A DNA stretch of 64,000 nucleotides from Geobacillus thermodenitrificans subsp. thermodenitrificans DSM 465. GTDB lineage: Bacteria > Bacillota > Bacilli > Bacillales > Anoxybacillaceae. Under the pieces are notes generated by a model, which worked only from the letters and a program-made list of their open reading frames with translations, had not been told where the DNA came from and did not search any database. A program made the translations under genes and the position numbers. Below are positions 56,804 to 64,000 of the stretch, one piece after another; the first letter of the stretch is position 1; the number at the start of each line of letters is the position of its first letter. Location of the stretch: assembly GCF_000496575.1 (NCBI RefSeq), contig NZ_AYKT01000002.1, positions 124,001 through 188,000 on the forward strand. Direction: 5' to 3'.

Positions 56804-59800
56804 GAGCGATCATCAGAGGAAGATGGTTGGTGCTTTTGACGTGGATTGCCGTGGCGGCGGTGCTCGTGATGACCGCGCCGAACATGGGCGAGCTCGTCCG
56901 TGAAAAAGGGCAGCTGAGCGTGCCGGACGGCTATTCGTCGTCGGTGGCAGCAGAATTGATCAAAGAAGCAAATAAGCAAGAAAACAAAGAAAATGAGCTC
57001 TCTACCGTGCTCGTCTTTTATCAGAAAGACGGATTGACGGCGGAAGACAAAAAAGAAATTGAGCGAGCAGTGAACGCGCTCGAAAAGAAGAAAAGCGACC
57101 TTCATATCACGAATATCATTTCCCCGTTTGCCAACCCGGAGTTAGAAAAAGAGTTGATCTCTAAAGACAAAACGACGATGCTCGTTTCGGTCAGTATCGA
57201 TCCGGACGGGCGGACGGCGAAACAGTTGACCGATGCGTTATATGAAGCGTTGGATGGCGTCAAGGTTGAGCATTATTTCACCGGCGGGTGGATGATCGAT
57301 GAAGATGTGGTGACAAGCTCGCTTGAAGGCGTGAAGAAAACGGAAGGGATTACGATCGTCTTCATTTTAATTGTTCTGCTCGCCGTGTTCCGTTCACCAG
57401 TAGCGCCGCTGATTCCATTGGTGGCGGTCGGGGCGACATACGCCGTTTCACAGTCGGTCGTCGCCTTTTTGGTTGACAAAGTCGATTTTCCGCTATCGAC
57501 GTTTACGCAAATCTTTTTAGTCGCCGTTTTGTTTGGGATTGGAACCGACTATTGCATTTTGCTGCTGAGCCGGTTTAAAGAAGAGTTGGCGAAACTCGGC
57601 GATCGGACGGAAGCGATTGTTGTGACGTACCGAACAGCCGGGAAAACGGTGTTGGCGAGCGGATTGGCGGTGATGATCGGTTTTGCGTCAATCGGCTTGT
57701 CAACGTTTAAGTTATACCAATCGGCAGCAGCTGTCGCCGTTGGAGTAGCGGTGTTGCTTGTGGCGCTCGTGACGCTCGTGCCGTTTTTTATGGCCGTGCT
57801 TGGCGAAAAATTGTTTTGGCCGGTTCGAGGAAAGCTTGAGCACGGGCAAAGCCGGCTTTGGCTGGCGGCTGGCCGATTTGCGTTCGCCCGCCCACTGTTG
57901 GCGCTCATTATCGTCGCAGCGGTGACCGTGCCGGTGCTGGCGACGTACGAAGGCAAGCTGTCGTTTGATTCAATGGAAGAAATCGGCGATCATTATCGCT
58001 CGGTGAAAGCGTTTCGTATCATCGCTGACCACTTCAATCCAGGAGACGCAATGCCGACGCAAATCGTGCTAAAAGGCAAGCAAACACTCGATTCTAAAGA
58101 AGGGTTGGCGTTAATCGAAACGATCAGCCGCGAAGTTGAGAAAGTCAACGGTGTGGCAAGCGTCCGCTCGGCAACACGCCCGACTGGAGAGCCGATTGAA
58201 CAGTTGCTTGTCACCGAACAGGCCAAACAGCTGAAAGACGGTCTTGGCGCCGGCAAAGACGGTATCGAAAAAATCGGCGCTGGGCTCGAAACAGCGAGCA
58301 ATAAGCTCTCCGCTTCCGCGCCGCAGCTTAAGCAGGCTTCATCCGGCATTGGCGAACTTGTCGAGGGAACGGAGCAGTTAAAAAACGGCATCGTTGAGCT
58401 GCAAAACGGCCTTACCCAAATCGAACAAGGTGTACGCCAAGGAGCGATGGGGGCCGGCGAGCTGAAAAAAGGGGTGTCTACGCTCCGCGACAATGCGAAA
58501 AAGCTGCAAGCCGGCGCAAATCAGCTGCTTAGCGGTTACAAACAGGCCGAACAAGGTCTGTCGACGATCAGCAGCCAATACCAGCAAGTTGAAACGGGAT
58601 TAAAGGCGGTCGCCGATCAGCTCGCAGCCGTACAAATGATGCTCGAGCAAGTCGAGCAGTCGCATGCAGAGCTCCGTCAAGACGAGACATATCAACGGGC
58701 GAAAATGACAGTCGCTGCTTTATCTGATCAAGTGAAGCAAATGGCGGCCGGCCTCACGCAGTTGAATGGGGCACTTGATCAAGCGCGCGCTGGATTGGTG
58801 AAAGCGAATGAGTCGTTTGCCCAACTCAACAACGGTCAGGCAGCCGTCAACGGCGGTTTAGACAACGTGATCGCCGGGCTTGGTGAACTTGAGGATGGTT
58901 TAAAGAAAGCAGCCGACGGCCAAAAACAAGCGGTTGATAAACTGCCGCAATTCTCAGCCGGTCTTGAGCAAGTCAACGGCGGCCAGCGACAATTGCTCAA
59001 ACATTTCTCCGCACTTGGCGGCCAGCTCGGCCAGCTTGTCAACGGCTTGGACCAAAGCGCGTCCGGTTTGCGCCAAGTGGCCGACGGTCTTGGAACGGCG
59101 GAAACGTATTTGGCTGATTTGTCATCAGCGCCGGTGAAGGAAATGGCCGGTTGGCACATGCCGAAAGAAGCGCTCGAAAGCAAAGACTTTGCGCAGGCGA
59201 AAGACGCGTACATGTCAAAAGATGGACGCATCGTCACATTTGACGTCATTTTAGACGAAAATCCGTATTCCATCTCCGCGCTTGGCCGCATTGATGATAT
59301 TCGCGCCGCCGCTGAACGGGCGGTGAAAGGAACGAAATGGGAAGGCGTGACGATGGCGATTGGTGGCGTCACGAGCACGTATGCCGATTTGCAGGCGATT
59401 TCGAACGCCGACTATCAGCGTACCGCGGTGCTGATGATCATTGGTATCGCTATTGTGTTGGCGGTGCTGCTCCGTTCGCTCATCATGCCGCTTTATTTGA
59501 TGCTGTCGCTCGTGTTGACCTATTTCACGTCCATGGCCGTCACGGAACTTATTTTCGTCAACGGCCTCGGCTATGCCGGCTTGAACTGGGCGGTGTCGTT
59601 TTTCGCTTTCGTCCTGCTTATGGCGCTCGGCATCGACTACAGCATTTTCCTCATGGACCGGTTCAATGAATATCGTGACCGTCCAGTGAGAGAAGCGATG
59701 CTTTCGGCGATGGGGCATATGGGTACGGTCATCATCTCAGCGGCTGTCATTTTAGGTGGAACATTTGCCGCTATGTACCCGTCCGGCGTTTTGTCGCTTT

Positions 59801-59964
59801 TGCAAATCGCAACCATTGTCTTAACCGGGCTGCTGCTTTATGCGCTCGTTGTGCTGCCGTTGTTTGTCCCAGTCATGGTTCGCACGTTCGGACGCGCGAA
59901 TTGGTGGCCATTCCGGCAGCCTGCGGGTGGAGCAGGTGAACTTGAACAAGAGAGAATGAGTTAA
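56800..59964 (+). CDS. MMPL/RND-family transporter with long coiled extracytoplasmic domain
   Basis: A 1054-residue membrane transporter, similar in type to B. subtilis YdfJ. One N-terminal helix is followed by an external domain, then two clusters of membrane helices (about 180-380 and 860-1040) with the MMPL sequences GIGTDYCILLLSRFKEE and ALGIDYSIFLMDRFNEYR. Between them lies an unusually long region (about 470-770) of LxxG-type repeats (e.g. LVEGTEQLKNGIVELQNGL, QLVNGLDQSASGLRQ) predicted to form a coiled-coil rod. It exports lipids or drugs in relatives. Coupled to marR. Confidence 0.92.
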   Translation: MRAIIRGRWLVLLTWIAVAAVLVMTAPNMGELVREKGQLSVPDGYSSSVAAELIKEANKQENKENELSTVLVFYQKDGLTAEDKKEIERAVNALEKKKSDLHITNIISPFANPELEKELISKDKTTMLVSVSIDPDGRTAKQLTDALYEALDGVKVEHYFTGGWMIDEDVVTSSLEGVKKTEGITIVFILIVLLAVFRSPVAPLIPLVAVGATYAVSQSVVAFLVDKVDFPLSTFTQIFLVAVLFGIGTDYCILLLSRFKEELAKLGDRTEAIVVTYRTAGKTVLASGLAVMIGFASIGLSTFKLYQSAAAVAVGVAVLLVALVTLVPFFMAVLGEKLFWPVRGKLEHGQSRLWLAAGRFAFARPLLALIIVAAVTVPVLATYEGKLSFDSMEEIGDHYRSVKAFRIIADHFNPGDAMPTQIVLKGKQTLDSKEGLALIETISREVEKVNGVASVRSATRPTGEPIEQLLVTEQAKQLKDGLGAGKDGIEKIGAGLETASNKLSASAPQLKQASSGIGELVEGTEQLKNGIVELQNGLTQIEQGVRQGAMGAGELKKGVSTLRDNAKKLQAGANQLLSGYKQAEQGLSTISSQYQQVETGLKAVADQLAAVQMMLEQVEQSHAELRQDETYQRAKMTVAALSDQVKQMAAGLTQLNGALDQARAGLVKANESFAQLNNGQAAVNGGLDNVIAGLGELEDGLKKAADGQKQAVDKLPQFSAGLEQVNGGQRQLLKHFSALGGQLGQLVNGLDQSASGLRQVADGLGTAETYLADLSSAPVKEMAGWHMPKEALESKDFAQAKDAYMSKDGRIVTFDVILDENPYSISALGRIDDIRAAAERAVKGTKWEGVTMAIGGVTSTYADLQAISNADYQRTAVLMIIGIAIVLAVLLRSLIMPLYLMLSLVLTYFTSMAVTELIFVNGLGYAGLNWAVSFFAFVLLMALGIDYSIFLMDRFNEYRDRPVREAMLSAMGHMGTVIISAAVILGGTFAAMYPSGVLSLLQIATIVLTGLLLYALVVLPLFVPVMVRTFGRANWWPFRQPAGGAGELEQERMS

Positions 59965-59976
59965 GCTAGCTTGCGT

Positions 59977-60012
59977 CGCCCTCATGTTGCTTGAGGGCGG
60001 CGTTCCTTTTTT
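59977..60012 (+). terminator. marR-MMPL terminator
   Basis: CGCCCTC (59977-59983) pairs with GAGGGCG (59993-59999) and is followed by TTCCTTTTTT. Confidence 0.85.
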
Positions 60013-60410
60013 AGAGTCAGGAAATAAAAACAAGTCGGCACATTCAACCAACATCAATGTGCTGAATGACTGCCTCTAGTTGGCGGATATACATACTCTT
60101 TTGGATTGACATAAGGGAAGAGATAGAGGATATATGTTTGGTAATATATTGAATATGATTGTTGCTTTCGCTACTATCTACATAAATGCACCTTGAAAAG
60201 TTCACTTTTCGGTTGCGCCGTTCCATCTTCCACACCATTTTTTCCGGACATTCATGAATGTGCCATAACCTATTAGTGGAGACGGATCTTTTTGATTTTA
60301 TGCTCCATGATCTTGGTGATGTTTGAGACGTTTCGTGTGCGGTTCTATCCATTTTCCTCATAGCTGATAAACAGAAAGGGATAGTGTTGACTTGGGGAGG
60401 GAGAGAAAAA
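60013..60410. other. gene-poor interval after the efflux operon
   Basis: AT-rich relative to the surroundings. No frame on either strand has a convincing ribosome binding site. A 182-codon frame on the minus strand (60044-60592) shows no protein-like composition. Confidence 0.5.
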
Positions 60411-60503
60411 ATGAGTTTTTTCAAAGCTACAAACAGAATGAAGGTTGTTTCGCTTGCTATTTCTATCATTGGGTTGTGGTTCATTCTAAACAGCCCTGAA
60501 TGA
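60411..60503 (+). CDS. putative hydrophobic micropeptide
   Basis: A 30-residue frame, MSFFKATNRMKVVSLAIS followed by IIGLWFILNSPE: a basic N-terminus and one membrane-spanning helix. A strong ribosome binding site, GGGGAGGGAGAG (60394-60405), precedes ATG 60411 at good distance. No relative is known to me. It could be a small membrane protein or toxin-like peptide. Confidence 0.45.
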   Translation: MSFFKATNRMKVVSLAISIIGLWFILNSPE

Positions 60504-60572
60504 GGGAGTGATTCCGTCTCATCATAGGTTCGGTCTACAGGCGGTTCTGTAGGTTCATAAGAGTATTGGCAG

Positions 60573-60668
60573 ATGTTAAAAGAATATATCAATGCTTATA
60601 AAACGGTAGGAGCTATTTTCTTGTTTACGGGCTTGTTTTCTTTTCTTAACAACCATCGTCATCAGTAA
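60573..60668 (+). CDS. second putative hydrophobic micropeptide
   Basis: A 31-residue frame, MLKEYINAYKTVGAIFLF followed by TGLFSFLNNHRHQ: a short polar head, one hydrophobic helix and a basic tail. It lies 69 bases after the first small frame on the same strand. The ribosome binding site is weak, so the call depends mainly on its likeness in size and layout to its neighbour. Confidence 0.3.
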   Translation: MLKEYINAYKTVGAIFLFTGLFSFLNNHRHQ

Positions 60669-60763
60669 ACGTTATTTTCATCGATTTGTTTCTTCATGAG
60701 AACAGAAACGCCAATTTGATCATTCATTTCATGGAAAGAGAAAGGAATGTCTCTTACACAGAA

Positions 60764-60799
60764 GCCCCCACCTTGACATGTAGCGGGACGAGTGGGGGC
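60764..60799. repeat. 8-base inverted repeat, terminator-like or IS-end-like
   Basis: GCCCCCAC (60764-60771) and GTGGGGGC (60792-60799) are perfect arms around 20 bases. It lies about 60 bases beyond the rnhC stop, but has no good T-run on that strand. GC-rich hairpins of this form also occur at the ends of IS200/IS605 elements. Confidence 0.5.
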
Positions 60800-60857
60800 A
60801 TAAGATGATGGTTTCGCTTTTGCCCTTGGCAATCGGAGGAAGGGAAGGGGCGAACCA

Positions 60858-61799
60858 TTACGAGTGTTTGGCGATGTCGAGCGCTTTTTTTGTATTCGCG
60901 AAATGAAGCTTGGCGCACGTCTCAAGCGCCCCAACCCCTTGTTGGCGGATAAGCTGGGCGGCGGCTTCATCGACAATAGCGCCCGCGCCTTTCGGGAGCG
61001 GAAGGCCGACGGTGCGGGATAGTTTGTCCATCTCCGCTAAAAACATATAGCGGGCGATGATCGAGGCGGCGGCGACGGCGACGTGCACCCCTTCTGCTTT
61101 TGGCAGGCAGTGCACCCGCTCGCGGACGATGCGCGTTTCATCTTCGAGGTAGCGGAAATATGAATTGCGTTCCAAAAACTGATCGATGATGATCGCTTCT
61201 GGTTCGATGGGCGCGATGTCGTCAATGAGTTTCGCGAGCGTCCGGTTATGGAGCAACGCTTTCATTTTCGTCTGCGGCATGCCGCTTTGCTGCCAGCGGT
61301 TGTATTCGGCGTTGGTGAGCACGGTGACGGCGTAAGGCACGGTTTCCATGATGGTCGGTGCGATTCGCGTGATCGTTTCGTCATTCAATTGCTTTGAATC
61401 TTTGACGCCAAGCGCCGCGATTCGATCGAGATGACCCCGGTCGACGTAAGCGGCGGCAACGACGATTGGGCCGAAATAGTCGCCGGTTCCGACTTCATCG
61501 GAGCCGATGGCGGAAAGACTCCCGAGTTCTTGTTCCGACAGGGCGGTTGTTTTTGCTCGGTTCTGATCCTTTGGTTTGTTTTCAGGCGCTGTGTGATTCT
61601 CCATCCATTTTGCCGCCTCTTGTTCTGCCGCTTTCCCTTGAAACAGCACTTTGCCTGAGCGGTAGGCGGTGATCGTGACATCCGGGCGCTTTGCAGCAAA
61701 CAGCGCCCCGGCCGGAAGCCGGTCGGATAAGGCGTCTTTATAGTAGGCGCGCAACGTAGCAAGCAATTTTTGGTCGGCGTGAATCACATAGTTTGACAA
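60858..61799 (-). CDS. rnhC: ribonuclease HIII
   Basis: Cleaves the RNA strand of RNA-DNA hybrids. 313 residues, with an N-terminal TBP-like substrate-binding domain (about 1-85, starting MSNYVIHADQKLLATL) and the type 2 RNase H domain with Asp101 and Glu102 in IGSDEVGTGDYFGP and acidic residues in IIIDQF. The N-terminus agrees with that of the G. stearothermophilus enzyme, but the linker and C-terminus differ more, as far as I recall. Divergent from zapA. Confidence 0.96.
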   Translation of the reverse strand: MSNYVIHADQKLLATLRAYYKDALSDRLPAGALFAAKRPDVTITAYRSGKVLFQGKAAEQEAAKWMENHTAPENKPKDQNRAKTTALSEQELGSLSAIGSDEVGTGDYFGPIVVAAAYVDRGHLDRIAALGVKDSKQLNDETITRIAPTIMETVPYAVTVLTNAEYNRWQQSGMPQTKMKALLHNRTLAKLIDDIAPIEPEAIIIDQFLERNSYFRYLEDETRIVRERVHCLPKAEGVHVAVAAASIIARYMFLAEMDKLSRTVGLPLPKGAGAIVDEAAAQLIRQQGVGALETCAKLHFANTKKALDIAKHS

Positions 61800-61901
61800 C
61801 GTTTGATCGCTCCTTTATTGTCTCTTTGGGCCGCATCTTTCCATTATACCAGCATTCATGATATGATAAACAGTAGGATTTTGCGAAATGGGGGAAGCAG
61901 G

Positions 61902-62177
61902 TTGACAGACGAGCCAAAAACGCGGGTAAGCGTCCGCATCTACGGTCAAGATTACACGATCGTCGGCACGGAAAGCCCGGCTCATATCCGGCTCGTGGCG
62001 GCGTTCGTTGATGATAAAATGCACGAGTTCAGCGAAAGGAACCCGGTGCTTGATGTGCCGAAGTTGGCTGTGTTGACGGCAGTCAATATCGCCAATGAAT
62101 ACTTAAAGCTGAAGGAAGAATACGATCGGCTTGCAGCCAAGTTGAGACGGGAAAAGGGTGGGGAAGACGATGATTGA
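61902..62177 (+). CDS. zapA: cell division protein ZapA
   Basis: A 91-residue FtsZ-ring stabilising protein. The N-terminal beta domain reads TRVSVRIYGQDYTIVGTESPAH and is followed by a long helix (VLTAVNIANEYLKLKEEYDRLAAKL) forming the tetrameric coiled coil. Start TTG 61902 (LTDEPKTRV) after GGGGGAAGCAGG; the longer frame to 61803 runs back toward the rnhC start. It overlaps the next gene by eight bases. Confidence 0.92.
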   Translation: MTDEPKTRVSVRIYGQDYTIVGTESPAHIRLVAAFVDDKMHEFSERNPVLDVPKLAVLTAVNIANEYLKLKEEYDRLAAKLRREKGGEDDD

Positions 62178-62709
62178 TGTCGTGCTTTTATTTGTCCTGC
62201 TGTTAGGCGCGATGATCGGACTAAAGCGCGGTTTTATTCTTCAATTTATCCATATGGCAGGGTTTCTCATCGCCTTTTTTGTCGCTTATAAGTATTATGA
62301 TCGATTTGTGCCGACATTGCGCCTTTGGATTCCGTATCCGACGTTTGGCGATCCGGAGACAGTGAAGTTGTTGTTTCAAAGCACGCATTTAGATGATGCG
62401 TATTATCGGGCGATTTCGTTTGCACTCTTATTTTTTGCCGTGAAAATTGTGCTTCAAATCGTCGGTTCGATGCTCGACTTTGTCGCCCAACTGCCGCTGT
62501 TGCGCAGCGTCAACCGTGTAGCGGGGGCAGCGCTCGGATTCGCTGAAGTGTATTTGTTTGTGTTTTTGCTTTTGTATGTGAGCGCGCTCGTGCCGATCGA
62601 TAGCGTGCAAGAGCAGTTGCAGCAGTCGCTCATGGCGACGGTCATCGTGAAACATACACCAATCTTGTCGGAGATGCTTAGCAACTGGTGGATTCATGGC
62701 CGCATCTAA
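62170..62709 (+). CDS. cvpA: CvpA family membrane protein
   Basis: A 179-residue protein with four hydrophobic helices in the CvpA pattern (MIDVVLLFVLLLGAMIGLKRGFI with GxxxGxxRG-like start, later LLFFAVKIVLQIVG). ATG 62170 is within the end of zapA, with GGTGGGGAAG as ribosome binding site; GTG 62158 is too close to it. Relatives are linked to colicin V production and cell envelope, but the molecular role is not defined. Confidence 0.9.
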   Translation: MIDVVLLFVLLLGAMIGLKRGFILQFIHMAGFLIAFFVAYKYYDRFVPTLRLWIPYPTFGDPETVKLLFQSTHLDDAYYRAISFALLFFAVKIVLQIVGSMLDFVAQLPLLRSVNRVAGAALGFAEVYLFVFLLLYVSALVPIDSVQEQLQQSLMATVIVKHTPILSEMLSNWWIHGRI

Positions 62710-62751
62710 CGGAGCACGGCCCGCGGTGTTTCGGAAAAGGGAGGGGACGGC

Positions 62752-64000
62752 ATGAACGTGAACAAAAAAGATGTCATCCGCCTGTTAGAGACGATCGCCT
62801 TATATATGGAGATCAAAGGAGAAAATCCGTTTAAAGTGACAGCGTTTCGCAAGGCGGCGGCCGCGCTGGAAACAGATGAACGGAGTTTGTCGGAAATCGA
62901 AGAGTTCACTGCCATCCCGGGCATCGGCAAAAGCACGGCGGCGATCATCACCGAGTTTGTCCAAACCGGTTCATCGTCGGTGCTAGAGGAATTAAGGCGC
63001 GACATTCCGGAGACATTGCTTGCTTTGCTTAAGCTCCCGGGGCTTGGCGGCAAAAAAATCGCGAAGCTGCATCAGGAGCTTGGCATTGTGGATATGAATG
63101 GATTGAAGGAAGCATGTCTTTCCGGAAAGGTGCGGGAGCTTCCTGGATTTGGGGTGAAAACGGAAGAGAAGCTGCTTATGGCTCTCGAAGAGGCGGGAAA
63201 ACGTCCTGAGCGGCTGCCGCTCGCTCGGGTATTGCCGCTCGCCGAGGACATTGAACGTCAACTGCAAGAGATCGATGGCATCATCCGCTTCGCGCGAGCA
63301 GGCAGTTTGCGGCGTTTGAAAGAAACGGTGAAAGATTTGGATTATGTCATCGCTACCGATCGCCCGGCCGAGGTGCGCGAGGCACTCCTTCGTCTTTCGC
63401 GCATCCGTGAAGTCATTGCTGCCGGGGAAACGAAAGTGTCGCTTCTTTTCAAGTATGAGGATGAAATCGCCGCCGACTTCCGGCTCGTCAGTGCGGCTGA
63501 GTTTGCGACAGCGCTTCATCATTTCACTGGATCGAAAGAACATAATGTCCGCATGCGCCAGCTTGCCAAAGAACGTGGGGAGAAAATTAGCGAATACGGC
63601 GTTGAAGACCAAACAACAGGGGATGTAAAAACGTTCTCGGATGAACCGGCGTTTTATGCTTACTTCGGGTTGCCGTACATTCCGCCTGAACTGCGCGAAG
63701 ACGGCACGGAAGTTGAGCGATATTCTTCGGATTATCCGCTTGTCCATCTTGACGATATCCGAGGCGATTTGCATATGCACTCGGCATGGAGCGACGGGGC
63801 GTGTTCGCTCGAGGAGCTCGCTGAGGCGTGCCGTCGCCGCGGCTACCAGTATATGGCCATTACGGATCATTCTCAATATTTGAAAGTCGCCAACGGCTTG
63901 ACGCCAGATCGATTGCGGCGTCAACGCGAGGAGATTGAGCGGTTGAATGCACGCTATTCTGATTTTACGATCTTAGCTGGCATCGAGATGGATATTTTGC
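62752..64000 (+). CDS. polX: DNA polymerase/3'-5' exonuclease PolX (3' truncated by window edge)
   Basis: Family X repair polymerase. ATG 62752 follows GGGAGGGG and the frame is open to the end of the window (about 416 codons of a usual 570). Visible in order: 8-kDa helix-hairpin-helix domain (FTAIPGIGKSTAA, LPGLGGKKIAKLH, LPGFGVKTEEKLL), nucleotidyltransferase palm (AGSLRRLKETVKDLDYVIA, with GS and Asp pair), thumb, and the beginning of the PHP exonuclease domain (GDLHMHSAWSDG, AITDHS). Follows cvpA as in B. subtilis. Confidence 0.95.
   Translation, partial: MNVNKKDVIRLLETIALYMEIKGENPFKVTAFRKAAAALETDERSLSEIEEFTAIPGIGKSTAAIITEFVQTGSSSVLEELRRDIPETLLALLKLPGLGGKKIAKLHQELGIVDMNGLKEACLSGKVRELPGFGVKTEEKLLMALEEAGKRPERLPLARVLPLAEDIERQLQEIDGIIRFARAGSLRRLKETVKDLDYVIATDRPAEVREALLRLSRIREVIAAGETKVSLLFKYEDEIAADFRLVSAAEFATALHHFTGSKEHNVRMRQLAKERGEKISEYGVEDQTTGDVKTFSDEPAFYAYFGLPYIPPELREDGTEVERYSSDYPLVHLDDIRGDLHMHSAWSDGACSLEELAEACRRRGYQYMAITDHSQYLKVANGLTPDRLRRQREEIERLNARYSDFTILAGIEMDIL

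Noticed and set aside
60044-60592. 182-codon minus-strand frame in the gene-poor region
   Set aside because: Composition is not protein-like, there is no ribosome binding site, and it overlaps the better-supported small frame at 60411.

Overview
The window is chromosomal DNA of a thermophilic spore-forming member of the Bacillaceae, almost certainly Geobacillus. The phosphofructokinase and DNA polymerase I translations agree almost residue for residue, from memory, with the well-studied Geobacillus stearothermophilus proteins. RNase HIII looks more diverged, so the species may be a neighbour of G. stearothermophilus (kaustophilus/thermoleovorans group). No search was run. Base composition is moderately GC-rich, most genes have strong AGGAGG-type ribosome binding sites, GTG and TTG starts are common, and spore genes are scattered through the window (ytrI, ytrH, ytvI, ytxC, sspI). 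Gene order largely follows the Bacillus subtilis argGH-to-polX segment.

Layout. 1-9700: end of argG, argH, a universal stress protein, a 48-residue acidic protein, an SDR protein with degenerate catalytic residues, alanine dehydrogenase, an M24 peptidase, YtkL, YtoI and a DUF4440 protein. 9880-15600: ytpI, nrnA, the ytrHI pair and dnaE. 15786-26662: central carbon metabolism, with a FadR-type regulator, accDA, pfkA-pyk, ytvI, ytwI and citZ-icd-mdh. 26746-36202: a MaoC-like protein, phoPR, polA-mutM-coaE, gapB and speD. 36326-41086: nrdR and the primosome genes dnaB-dnaI, then ytxC. 41087-44625: thrS behind a T-box, and infC-rpmI-rplT behind an L20-type leader. 44657-52800: ysdA, a dimeric dUTPase, ysdC, a roughly 750-base gap with repeats, sspI, msrA, a SpoU methyltransferase, and pheST behind a Phe T-box.

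Between pheT and the rnhC-zapA-cvpA-polX block (about 52.8-60.9 kb) lies an accessory segment absent from the B. subtilis order as I recall it. It holds an orphan molybdate-binding lipoprotein, a fluoride riboswitch with two overlapping crcB genes, a secreted alkaline phosphatase with PhoP-box-like repeats, and a marR-MMPL efflux pair with its own palindromic operators. It ends in a gene-poor stretch carrying two possible hydrophobic micropeptides.

The genes form several working sets: fatty-acid initiation plus glycolysis and the TCA cycle; phosphate sensing (phoPR) together with a probable target (phoA); DNA replication and repair (dnaE, dnaB, dnaI, polA, mutM, rnhC, polX); and translation controlled by RNA leaders (thrS, pheST, infC). 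I see no CRISPR array, rRNA, tRNA or intact insertion sequence. The most unusual items are: a structured noncoding segment at 3.3-3.5 kb; a long inverted-repeat structure next to sspI; an argH Shine-Dalgarno buried in a hairpin; an orphan terminator between gapB and speD; the SDR protein with lost catalytic residues; and the micropeptide pair.
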